Shown here: in pieces, positions 25,802-33,089 of the stretch
Position numbering within the stretch: the first letter of the stretch is position 1
Layout: each line of letters begins with the position of its first letter
Assembly (NCBI RefSeq): GCF_014836405.1
Contig: NZ_JACSQU010000001.1
Span: 186,001 to 250,000, forward strand
DNA length: 64,000 nt
DNA from: Brevundimonas guildfordensis
Lineage (GTDB): Bacteria > Pseudomonadota > Alphaproteobacteria > Caulobacterales > Caulobacteraceae
Direction: 5' to 3'
The notes under the pieces: generated by a model
Seen by the model: only the letters and a program-made list of their open reading frames with translations
The model's database searches: none
What the model was told of the DNA's origin: nothing
Position numbers and translations under genes: made by a program

Positions 25802-25844
25802 CAGGACTCGTCGCAACCTCAGTTCTGTCCTTGCCGATGACGGT

Positions 25845-25861
25845 CCCTGTTCCGAACAGGG
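25845..25861. repeat. Hairpin with 7-bp stem
   Basis: CCCTGTT, loop CCG, then AACAGGG: a perfect stem with a tight loop, in the leader of the second operon. It could equally be an operator. Function unknown. Confidence 0.45.
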
Positions 25862-25973
25862 CCTGGGAACTCTTCGGCGCAGGACCCTGACTACGGCGTG
25901 TATCCGGCCTTCTTTTCTTTGGCGACGGGGCGGCCCGAAGGGTTGCGGGGCAGTTTTGGGGGACGGGTTTTCA

Positions 25974-27176
25974 GTGTCGATTACGCCATTAGCCGGAATC
26001 AGGATTCTCGATTTCAGCCACATACTGGCCGGTCCCTATTGCACGCGGCTGCTGGCGGATTTCGGCGCCGACGTCATCAAGGTCGAAAGTCGCACCCGTC
26101 CGGACATGACGGGGGCCTTGCGGCCCGGCGAGCAGGTCGAAGGGCGTCAGGATCGCCCCCCCCTGTTCCTGAACACCAACCGCAGCAAGCAGTCGATCAC
26201 CCTAGACCTCAAAACTGAGGCCGGGCGCGAAATCGCAGCCCGACTGGCGGCCAGCGCCGATGTCGTGGTCGAGAATTTCAGCACCCGCGTCATGGGGCGA
26301 CTGGGCCTGGACTACCCCAGCCTCAGCGCGGTCAATCCACAGCTCATCTATCTGAGCCTGTCCGGCTATGGGCACACCGGTCCTCGCAAGGACTGGACCA
26401 GCATGAACATGAACCTCCAGGCCCATTCGGGTCTGATGCTGGCGACCGGAGAAGCGGGCGGTCCGCCTGTCGCCATCTCCAACTCGTGGAACGACTATAT
26501 GGGCGGCATCCACGGGGCCTTCGCCATCATCGAGGCCCTGGCTGAACGTCGCAAGACGGGGCATGGCGCCAACCTCGACGTCAGCCAATTCGAATGCAGC
26601 GTCGCCACCCTCGGCGGACTTCTGACGGCCTGTTCGGTCAATCAGAAGGCGGTTCCCCGCCCCGGCAATCGCTGTAGCCACCATGCGCCGCAAGGCCTTT
26701 ATCGCTGTGCGGGCGAGGATGAATGGTGCGCGCTGGTGGTCGAGACCGATGGCCAGTGGCAGGCCCTCAAGACTCTGATCGGCCATCCCGAGCTCGAAGC
26801 GGCCGAGCTGAACGAGATCGAGGGGCGTCAGGCCGCAAGCCGGCGTCTGGATCAACTGATCGAAGCCTGGACCGAGAAACAGGACAGCCGGGCGCTGGAC
26901 CAAGTCCTCAAGCAGGCAGGCGTCCCGGCGTCCCGCATGAACCGGATCGCCGACGTCATGGGCCTGGCCGAGGCCGCACGCGCCTTCCCGACCCTGGATG
27001 ATCCTGACGACATCCCGCGCCGCGTTGCGGGCCTGCCCATCCGCTGGGATGGGCTGCGTTCGCAACTGCGACCTGCGCCGCGCGTCGGGGAACACACTGA
27101 AAGCGTCCTTGGCGACTGGCTGGGTCTCACACCCGCCGCGATCGAGGACTTGGACCGCGAGGGGGCCTTGCGGTGA
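25974..27176 (+). CDS. CaiB/BaiF-type (family III) CoA-transferase, catalytic Asp present
   Basis: Family III CoA-transferase of about 400 residues. N-terminal ITPLAGIRILDFSHILAGPYCTRLLADFGADVIKVE and FLNTNRSKQSITLDLKTEAGREI are family hallmarks. The catalytic Asp lies in SWNDYMGGIHG, upstream of the RRKTGHGANLDVSQFE segment. It would load CoA onto a carboxylic acid to start beta-oxidation-like processing. The likely start is GTG 25974 with ACGGG upstream; a TTG at 25956 is also in frame. It is the first gene of a six-gene CoA module and overlaps the next frame by a GTGA junction. Confidence 0.85.
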   Translation: MSITPLAGIRILDFSHILAGPYCTRLLADFGADVIKVESRTRPDMTGALRPGEQVEGRQDRPPLFLNTNRSKQSITLDLKTEAGREIAARLAASADVVVENFSTRVMGRLGLDYPSLSAVNPQLIYLSLSGYGHTGPRKDWTSMNMNLQAHSGLMLATGEAGGPPVAISNSWNDYMGGIHGAFAIIEALAERRKTGHGANLDVSQFECSVATLGGLLTACSVNQKAVPRPGNRCSHHAPQGLYRCAGEDEWCALVVETDGQWQALKTLIGHPELEAAELNEIEGRQAASRRLDQLIEAWTEKQDSRALDQVLKQAGVPASRMNRIADVMGLAEAARAFPTLDDPDDIPRRVAGLPIRWDGLRSQLRPAPRVGEHTESVLGDWLGLTPAAIEDLDREGALR

Positions 27177-27190
27177 ACAGAGAGATCAAG

Positions 27191-27721
27191 ATGAGCGACC
27201 CTGAGGACATTATCGGTCCCGAACTGAAGGCCTGGATCGGCCGCTCCATCGGACGCATTCCCATTCCGGAGCCGATTTCGGGCTCTGAGGTTCGCCGCTA
27301 CATGCGCGCGACGGGGGACAACAACCCCCTGTGGTTCGATGACGACTTCGCCCGCGCGGCAGGCTATCGCGGGCGCGTCGTGCCCCCCATGGTCGTGCAC
27401 GAGGTGTTTCGGCGCGTGGGCGGCGAGGGTGGCGAGTGGGCGGACCCCTGGATCAGCCTGCCCTTGCCGGAGGGCTATACGGACGCCCGCAACGCCGGCA
27501 GCGAGTCCGAATGGCTGCGCCCGGTCTATCTGAACGAGCCCCTTGGCGTGGAATGCCAGATCACCGGCATAAAGGCGCGCCAGGGCAAGAGCGGCGCCGT
27601 CACCATCTTCGCCGAGCGCGAGGAGCGCCTGGTCAATGGGGAGGGAGAAACCGTCTTCCGCCGCCTGCAAACCATGGCTCACCTGAAGCCCCAGCCCGCT
27701 GCGGCCAAGGGAGCGGCCTGA
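27191..27721 (+). CDS. MaoC-like (hot-dog) dehydratase/hydratase subunit A
   Basis: Hot-dog-fold protein of 176 residues resembling the N-terminal half of MaoC/FAS1-type dehydratases: YMRATGDNNPLWFDDDFARAAGYRGRVVPPMVV. The position normally held by the catalytic His after DNNP is Trp here, so it may depend on a partner for a complete active site. A second hot-dog protein at 28849 is the obvious partner, as in split heteromeric enoyl-CoA hydratases such as ChsH1/ChsH2 of steroid side-chain degradation. The start is ATG 27191; a GTG at 27173 overlapping the CaiB stop is possible. Confidence 0.75.
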   Translation: MSDPEDIIGPELKAWIGRSIGRIPIPEPISGSEVRRYMRATGDNNPLWFDDDFARAAGYRGRVVPPMVVHEVFRRVGGEGGEWADPWISLPLPEGYTDARNAGSESEWLRPVYLNEPLGVECQITGIKARQGKSGAVTIFAEREERLVNGEGETVFRRLQTMAHLKPQPAAAKGAA

Positions 27722-28846
27722 ATGGCCCGGGTGCTGGACCTCACGACGGAGACGGGGGCCTATGCCGCCAGACTGCTGGTCGAGGCCGGACATGACGTGG
27801 TGCGGATCGAGCCGCCCCAGGGGGACAGCCTTCGTCGTCGTGGGCCCTTTCTGGAGGGGGCGCCGCCGCTGGAGGCCAGCGCAGATCATCACTTCCTGAA
27901 CGCGGGCAAGCGCAGTCTGACCCTGGACCTGACCGTAGAGGCTGGTCGCCAGATCCTGTTGAGATTGGTCGAAGCCGCCGATCTGGTCGTCGCCAACCTG
28001 CCTCTGCCGATCAAGGTCAATGACCTGATGCAGGCCCGGCCGGGGCTGATCTTCATTGGCATCGAAGGTGACGGGCATGAACTGTGTACCGCGGCCCGCA
28101 CAGGCATTTTGTCGATCACCGGCCAGCCGGGCGAGCGCCCCTCGGTCCCGGGCGCTCATGTCATCCAGGCTGTGGTGGCCTTGCACGTCGCCACCACGGC
28201 GTCCGCGGCTCTCTATGCGAAGGATCAGACGGCGCAGGGACAGAAGATCATCGTCTCCGAGGCGGAATGCCTGGTCGCCATGATGGAACAGGCCATGGTG
28301 ACCTGGACCACGACGGGCAAGTCCACCGAACGCAAGGGTTATCGCGGGGCGGTCACCGCCGTGTCGGGAGCCTTTGCCTGTGCCGACGGCTACTGGATGC
28401 TCAGCGTGCCGCCATCGGGCGACGGCTGGTCGCGGTTTGTCGAATGGATGGGTGATCCGAGGCTGGGCCAGGATGGCGCCCTTGGCAGCGAAGCTTCGCG
28501 CAATGCCGAGAAGGAAAACATCCTCGAGACGATCGACCGCTGGTCCGCCTCGCAGCGGAAGCTCGATCTGGTCACCCAGGGCCAGGGCAGGCACATCCCG
28601 GCCACCCCGGTGAACACGCCCTTGGAACTGACCAATGATCCACAGCTGATCGGTCGGGGCTTCCTGCGGGACGTGGATCATCCGCTGCTGGGGACAATGC
28701 GGTTGCCGGTCGGGGCCATCGCCGCCCTGAGAGGCGCGGCCCCCGTGCGGGCCCCGGTCCTGGGCGAACACAGTCGAGAGATACTCTGCGAGCTTGGCTA
28801 CTCCGACGAGGAGCGGCGCTCGCTCATGGAAACGGGGACAGTCTGA
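27722..28846 (+). CDS. CaiB/BaiF-type CoA-transferase homologue lacking the catalytic Asp
   Basis: A second family III CoA-transferase homologue (374 residues), starting immediately after the previous stop. It keeps the family framework (VEAGHDVVRIEPPQGD, NAGKRSLTLDLTVEAGR, and a C-terminal HPLLGTMRLPVGAI). When aligned by the following helix and the G-x2 loop, the catalytic Asp of the 25974 paralogue corresponds to a Gln (HVIQAVVAL). It is therefore probably a non-catalytic partner of a heteromeric transferase, by analogy with two-subunit enzymes of this family such as benzylsuccinate CoA-transferase. Independent function cannot be excluded. Confidence 0.78.
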   Translation: MARVLDLTTETGAYAARLLVEAGHDVVRIEPPQGDSLRRRGPFLEGAPPLEASADHHFLNAGKRSLTLDLTVEAGRQILLRLVEAADLVVANLPLPIKVNDLMQARPGLIFIGIEGDGHELCTAARTGILSITGQPGERPSVPGAHVIQAVVALHVATTASAALYAKDQTAQGQKIIVSEAECLVAMMEQAMVTWTTTGKSTERKGYRGAVTAVSGAFACADGYWMLSVPPSGDGWSRFVEWMGDPRLGQDGALGSEASRNAEKENILETIDRWSASQRKLDLVTQGQGRHIPATPVNTPLELTNDPQLIGRGFLRDVDHPLLGTMRLPVGAIAALRGAAPVRAPVLGEHSREILCELGYSDEERRSLMETGTV

Positions 28847-28848
28847 TC

Positions 28849-29337
28849 ATGGTCGAGCGTATTGAGTTCTCTCCCGCCAACCACCAGGGCCAGTGGCCGA
28901 CCTTCGAAGAGGTGTCGGTCGGCGATGTCGTTGTCTCCGGAGCCTATGGCTCCGTCGATATCATCGACGTGGTCCGCTGGGCCGGGTTTCAGGAAAACTA
29001 CGCCCAGCTTCACTATGATCGCGAATATGTGCGCACTGAAGCCGGCCTGCCGACCTTCATCGCCAGCGGGGCCTTCCGTGAATCCCTCATGGTGCGCCTC
29101 CTGACCGATTGGATGGGGCCTGCAGGACGTCTGGCCAAGCTGAAGACCCGCCAAACCTATTCGACCTTCGAGGGGGACAGTCTGCGTTTCACCGGCCGGG
29201 TGGTCGAGAAGTCGCAGAACGGCAGCGATCCCTGGCTGGTCTGCGAGATGGAAGGCTTCAACGGCGAGGATCGCCAGATCCTTCAGTCCACCTGCACCAT
29301 ACGTCTGGAAGCCGCCGCACAGGCGGACCCGTCATGA
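28849..29337 (+). CDS. MaoC-like (hot-dog) dehydratase/hydratase subunit B
   Basis: A 162-residue hot-dog protein: VSVGDVVVSGAYGSVDIIDVVRWAGFQENYAQLHYDREY, keeping the His-x-Asp part of the hydratase motif, then AGLPTFIASGAFRESLMVRLLTDWMGP. It would complement the 27191 protein, which lacks the His, suggesting a heteromeric enoyl-CoA hydratase. Its stop overlaps the start of the thiolase-like gene by four bases, so the two are probably co-translated. The substrate would be an unsaturated acyl-CoA. Confidence 0.75.
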   Translation: MVERIEFSPANHQGQWPTFEEVSVGDVVVSGAYGSVDIIDVVRWAGFQENYAQLHYDREYVRTEAGLPTFIASGAFRESLMVRLLTDWMGPAGRLAKLKTRQTYSTFEGDSLRFTGRVVEKSQNGSDPWLVCEMEGFNGEDRQILQSTCTIRLEAAAQADPS

Positions 29338-30491
29338 CGGGCACACCCTGCGCCATCGTCGGCATCGGCGAGACCGAGGTCGCCCGACGCAGCGACCTGA
29401 CAAGCGTTGAGTTGGGCCTGAAGGCCGCCATTGCCGCCATCCGCGACGCCGGGCTCCGCAACTCTGACATTGACGGGGTCATCACCCAGCAGACGCGCGC
29501 CAATCCCCAGGCCAACGCCTCGCCGCTTCTGTCCCAGCGGCTCGGCATTCAGCCCGCCTATGTCAACGACATCAGCCTCAGCGGGGGGGCCCCCTCGGCC
29601 ATGGTAGCCAATGCGGTGGCGGCCATCAGTGCGGGGCTGTGCTCGGTCGTCCTGTGCGCCTCTGGCGGGGGCGATCAGCCATTGAGTCGCGAGGGCAGAG
29701 GACGCGGTCGCCTGTCCACCGGATGGGAAGACTTCATGAACCCCTTTGGCGCGGCGGCCGCTCCGGTCAGCTATGCCCTGGGCGCCCGCCGTCACATGCA
29801 CGCCTATGGCACCACGTCTGAACAGTTCGGCGCCGTGGCGGTGGCCTGTCGCAAGCATGCCCAGCTCAATGCCAATGCGGTCATGCGCAAGCCCATGACC
29901 TTGGAGGATCACCAGTCCTCCCGTCTGTTGGCCGATCCCTATCGCCTGCTGGACTGCTGTGTTCCGGCCACTGGGGCAGGAGCCGTCATCGTCACCACGG
30001 CTGAGCGCGCCCGCGACTTGAAGCAAAGAAGCGTCGAGGTCGCCGGCATTGGTCAGTCCTCGATCTTTGCCACATTGGAACACGCCCAAGCCCTTGAAAC
30101 CTCGGCGGCCAGGGGTGCGGCGGAACGCGCCTTTGCCATGGCGGGTCTGACACCCGCCGAGATCGATATGGCCCAGCTCTATGACCCCTTCACTTCGGTG
30201 GTTCTGGTCACGCTGGAAGACTATGGCTTCTGCGCCAAGGGCGAGGGCGGGGCCTTTGTCGAAGGCGGCAGGATCGAACTGGGCGGCCAGCTGCCGGTCA
30301 ATACCCACGGCGGACTCCTGTCGCAGGGGCATCTCGGCGGGATCGCCCACGTCACCGAGGCCGTACGCCAGCTGAGGCATCAGGCCGACGAGCGACAGGT
30401 GGCCAAGGCTCGCACCGCCGTCGTCAGCAGCCAATGCGCCCAATTGGGCATGCACGTCTCGCTGATCCTGACCAATGAGAGGGTTCACTGA
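29334..30491 (+). CDS. Thiolase-fold protein without the thiolase Cys (Ltp2-like putative retro-aldolase)
   Basis: A 385-residue SCP-x/lipid-transfer-type thiolase homologue: AIVGIGETEVARRS at the N terminus and the late NTHGGLLSQGHLGGIAH motif. The segment that carries the nucleophilic Cys in thiolases reads DISLSGGAPSAMVANA here, without Cys. This loss is characteristic of Ltp2-type enzymes, which act with a DUF35 protein as aldolases in steroid side-chain cleavage. A DUF35 gene overlaps the 3-prime end here by one base. I infer CoA-thioester retro-aldol cleavage; annotation as acetyl-CoA acetyltransferase would be misleading. Confidence 0.78.
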   Translation: MTGTPCAIVGIGETEVARRSDLTSVELGLKAAIAAIRDAGLRNSDIDGVITQQTRANPQANASPLLSQRLGIQPAYVNDISLSGGAPSAMVANAVAAISAGLCSVVLCASGGGDQPLSREGRGRGRLSTGWEDFMNPFGAAAAPVSYALGARRHMHAYGTTSEQFGAVAVACRKHAQLNANAVMRKPMTLEDHQSSRLLADPYRLLDCCVPATGAGAVIVTTAERARDLKQRSVEVAGIGQSSIFATLEHAQALETSAARGAAERAFAMAGLTPAEIDMAQLYDPFTSVVLVTLEDYGFCAKGEGGAFVEGGRIELGGQLPVNTHGGLLSQGHLGGIAHVTEAVRQLRHQADERQVAKARTAVVSSQCAQLGMHVSLILTNERVH

Positions 30492-30901
30492 TGTCCGACT
30501 TCAGGTTCGCTCCCATTGAGAATCCCGACACCGAGGCCCTATGGGCTGGCTTGAGGGACGGCAGACTGCTGATTCAGAAATGCAGCGCCTGCAACGCCCA
30601 TCGCCATCCGCCTAGCCCCATCTGCCACCGTTGCAACGAAGGTGAGCATGAATGGGTCGAGGCCAGTGGTCGGGGCACGGTCTGGAGCCACAGCGTGGTC
30701 CACGAGCCGCTGGACGGCTGGCCAAGCGAGGTGCCCTACACCGTGGTCATCGTCACCTTGGAAGAGGGGGTGAAGATCGTCAGCAATCTGGTCGAAGGCT
30801 CGCACGAGGCGGTCCGCATCGGGGCCCCGGTTGAGCTGGCTGTCACCCAAGGGGCGGCGGGGGTGGCTTTGCCTCGGTTCAGGCTCGCTGACGCAGGATA
30901 A
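30491..30901 (+). CDS. DUF35 / zinc-ribbon OB-fold protein
   Basis: A 136-residue protein with an N-terminal zinc ribbon, C-x2-C (CSAC) and C-x2-C (CHRC) about 15 residues apart, followed by an OB-fold (GRGTVWSHSVVHEPL, PYTVVIVTLEEGVKIVSNL). DUF35 proteins bind CoA-type ligands and form complexes with thiolase-fold partners; in steroid degradation the DUF35 domain is needed for Ltp2 aldolase activity. The gene overlaps the thiolase-like gene by one base, supporting a complex of the two products. Confidence 0.85.
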   Translation: MSDFRFAPIENPDTEALWAGLRDGRLLIQKCSACNAHRHPPSPICHRCNEGEHEWVEASGRGTVWSHSVVHEPLDGWPSEVPYTVVIVTLEEGVKIVSNLVEGSHEAVRIGAPVELAVTQGAAGVALPRFRLADAG

Positions 30902-30950
30902 GGCGTCGGATTGACCGAATAAAAACTACAGGGATTACAGGGAGAAGAAC

Positions 30951-32063
30951 GTGGCTATCTGTCTATCTCATTCGGGGGTGTCATCCTATGCCTCCGGTAC
31001 TCGCTCTAACGAGATCTATGTCGGCACCACCGACGGCATTTCCCTGCTGAAGCGCGGCGGCGATGGTCAGTGGCAGGCGGTGGACCAGTTGTTGGGGGGC
31101 TATCACATCTGCTCCCTGTCGATTGAGCCGACGACCGGCGCCATGCTGGCCGGCACCCATAACGGCGGCTTTGCGGTGAGCACCGACCGGGGCGCGACCT
31201 GGGAGTTCCGCAACGAGGGTCTGGCCTCGCAGAACGTCTTCGCGGTGGCCAGCTCAACGGTCGGTGACGAGATCCGGGTCTATGCCGGGATCGAGCCCGC
31301 CCACCTCTATGTCAGCAAGGATATGGGCAAGACCTGGGTCGAGCTGGACGGCCTGCGCAAGGCGCCGAACATCGACGACTGGACCTTCCCGCCGCCGCCG
31401 CATGAGGCCCACGTCAAGCACATCATCTTTGATCCGGCTGACCCGGAGTGCATCTATGCCTGCGTCGAGCAGGGCGAGTTGCTGCGCTCAACGGATGGCG
31501 GCGCCACCTGGGAAGATATGCTGAGCCGCGCCGGCGTGGTGGACGAGGCCGAGGGAGACGCCCACCGCGTGGTCGTGCGCCCGTCGCATCCGAACGAGCT
31601 GTTCATGCCGACAGGCTTTGGCCTCTTCTTCAGCGATGACAAGGGCAAGACCTGGAAAAACATCAAGGAGCGCACGCCGTGGATCGGCTATCCGGACCCG
31701 ATGGTCTATGACCCGAACCGCGAGAATGTCATGTTTGTCGCCGGTGGCCGTCGCAATCCCGGCTTCTGGATCGCCAAGCAGAACGCCAGCGCCAGCGTCG
31801 CCCGCACCACCGACGGCGGCGCCACCTGGGAACTGGCTATGAATGGCCTGCCGGAGACCTTCACCGCCAGCATCGAGGCCATGTGCCTGGATAGCTATGA
31901 GGGCGGCTGCTCGGTCTATCTGGGCACGACCGATGGCGATGTCTTCTGCAGCGACGATGACGGCCAGTCGTGGTCGAAGATCGTCAGCGGCCTGCCCCCG
32001 GTGTCCAAGGGTGTCCACTATATGCTGGTTCAGGGCAAGATGGGCGGGCCACCCCCGCAATAA
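30951..32063 (+). CDS. BNR/sortilin-type beta-propeller repeat protein
   Basis: A 370-residue protein made of BNR-like (Asp-box) repeats: STDRGATWEF, SKDMGKTWVEL, STDGGATWEDM, SDDKGKTWKNI, TTDGGATWELA and SDDDGQSWSKI, spaced as in sialidase-like and VPS10 propellers. There is no signal peptide, so it appears cytoplasmic. Start GTG 30951 is preceded by AGGGAGAAG. It ends the second operon and is followed by a terminator. Such proteins turn up beside aromatic-degradation genes with no assigned role; a lactonase-like or scaffold function is possible. I cannot assign a reaction. Confidence 0.75.
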   Translation: MAICLSHSGVSSYASGTRSNEIYVGTTDGISLLKRGGDGQWQAVDQLLGGYHICSLSIEPTTGAMLAGTHNGGFAVSTDRGATWEFRNEGLASQNVFAVASSTVGDEIRVYAGIEPAHLYVSKDMGKTWVELDGLRKAPNIDDWTFPPPPHEAHVKHIIFDPADPECIYACVEQGELLRSTDGGATWEDMLSRAGVVDEAEGDAHRVVVRPSHPNELFMPTGFGLFFSDDKGKTWKNIKERTPWIGYPDPMVYDPNRENVMFVAGGRRNPGFWIAKQNASASVARTTDGGATWELAMNGLPETFTASIEAMCLDSYEGGCSVYLGTTDGDVFCSDDDGQSWSKIVSGLPPVSKGVHYMLVQGKMGGPPPQ

Positions 32064-32088
32064 GGGCCTGTTCAGGCAACGGGAAAGC

Positions 32089-32118
32089 GCGCCAGGGGGC
32101 AGTCCCTGGCGCTCTTTT
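32089..32118 (+). terminator. Rho-independent terminator of CoA-module operon
   Basis: Perfect 9-bp stem GCGCCAGGG (32089-32097) and CCCTGGCGC (32104-32112), six-base loop, followed by TCTTTT. It lies 26 bases after the BNR-protein stop, on the plus strand. Confidence 0.85.
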
Positions 32119-32131
32119 CCTTGCGGACGTG

Positions 32132-32162
32132 AAAAAAAGACCGCGGCCTTCTGGGGCCGCGG
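32132..32162 (-). terminator. Rho-independent terminator of dienelactone hydrolase gene
   Basis: Stem CCGCGGCC (32141-32148) with GGCCGCGG (32155-32162). On the minus strand it is followed by a run of seven T (plus-strand A at 32132-32138). It ends the minus-strand gene at 32185 and faces the plus-strand terminator. Confidence 0.85.
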
Positions 32163-32184
32163 CAAAGTCGGGGGAGAAGGTTGA

Positions 32185-32880
32185 TCAGCCCGCGTGGGCC
32201 TTGTTGAGGAAGGCTATGGTCTGGCCATCCGCGATCTCGGCCGCCTCGGCCATAAAGGCCGGCGACTTGCGACGGGCAAAAGCGTGGCCGACGCCGTCGT
32301 GGCTGCTGATGGAGACCAGCGGATTGCCCGCCAGCGCCGCCTTGATCCGGGCCTGGCTGTCCGGCAGGCACAGGCTATCCTCGACCGGCAGGTGCAAGAG
32401 GACAGGGGCCATAAGATCGGTATGGCGGTCCAGAACCGCCTCGATGCCGACGCCATAATAGCTGACGGCCGGATAGGCGGCCTTGGTCGCCGTCAGATAA
32501 GCTAGCTTTCCGCCCATGCAGTAGCCGACCACGCCGACCCTGGCATCATCATCGGCGGACGAAGCCAGATAGTCGGCCGTCGCCAGGATGTCTGACACGG
32601 CTAGGTCTTCATCCAGTCCCTTCAGCAGGGCCATGCCGGTGTTGCGGTCTTCTTCGAGCGCCGGATTGAGCTCCCTAATGTTGCCCTGGCGGGCGAAAAG
32701 GTCCGGTACGGCCACGCGGAAACCCTGGCCGGCCAGCCAGTCCGCGACGGCCCGCATGGAGGCGTTTACCGCAAAGATCTCGTGCGCGATGACGAGGCCT
32801 GGCCCGCTGACGCCAGCCACATAGGCATTGAATCTGTAGCCGTCCGCGGCCGTTATCTGCACCGTGTCTGTCACGTTCAA
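32185..32880 (-). CDS. Dienelactone hydrolase family protein
   Basis: Alpha/beta hydrolase of 231 residues with the dienelactone hydrolase signature: Glu34 (HEIFAVN), nucleophile Cys121 in GYCMGG, Asp168 and His199 (GVGHAF), equivalent to the Glu-Cys-Asp-His set of classical DLH. The known reaction is hydrolysis of dienelactones to maleylacetate. Maleylacetate is an intermediate of the hydroxyquinol branch encoded in the first operon, so this gene may feed it by another entry. It is divergent from the LysR gene, with a LysR box between them, and ends at its own terminator. Confidence 0.85.
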   Translation of the reverse strand: MNVTDTVQITAADGYRFNAYVAGVSGPGLVIAHEIFAVNASMRAVADWLAGQGFRVAVPDLFARQGNIRELNPALEEDRNTGMALLKGLDEDLAVSDILATADYLASSADDDARVGVVGYCMGGKLAYLTATKAAYPAVSYYGVGIEAVLDRHTDLMAPVLLHLPVEDSLCLPDSQARIKAALAGNPLVSISSHDGVGHAFARRKSPAFMAEAAEIADGQTIAFLNKAHAG

Positions 32881-32959
32881 ATCCCCGTTTCTGAAATCGA
32901 ACCAGACGCCACTTGGCCCAAGCCGGAAGCCTGAAACGAGTTAGAACTTCCTCAGACCA

Positions 32960-32974
32960 ATAAGGCGCTCTTAT
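32960..32974. promoter_or_regulatory. LysR-type box ATAA-N7-TTAT in divergent promoter region
   Basis: ATAAGGCGCTCTTAT, the third copy of the core seen at 7778 and 25706. It lies between the divergent dienelactone hydrolase and LysR genes, the usual place for a LysR autoregulatory site controlling both. Confidence 0.65.
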
Positions 32975-33089
32975 GGGGATTGCGGCGTTCGCCGGACGGC
33001 GCTTGTCTAGCTTCCCGCTTTCCCCTAGTCTGGCTGTTAGTGGCTTGAATTCTTGTGTAAATGCTAAGTGCGGCTTCTTAGGGGGGGCT

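Larger units (their letters stand above)
25647..25973. other. Inter-operon region with LysR box and two hairpins
   Basis: About 330 bases without a supported gene. It holds the second LysR-type box (25705-25721) and two short perfect hairpins (25784-25801 and 25845-25861). I expect the promoter of the CoA-module operon here. No T-run follows either hairpin, so neither is a convincing intrinsic terminator. Confidence 0.6.

Noticed and set aside
26852-28771. Minus-strand 639-residue frame across the CaiB/MaoC genes
   Set aside because: Antisense to four genes with strong motifs; no start signal or family match.
29334-30491. Naming the thiolase-fold gene acetyl-CoA acetyltransferase
   Set aside because: The nucleophilic Cys is absent and a DUF35 gene is coupled to it, which fits an aldolase-type partner pair better.
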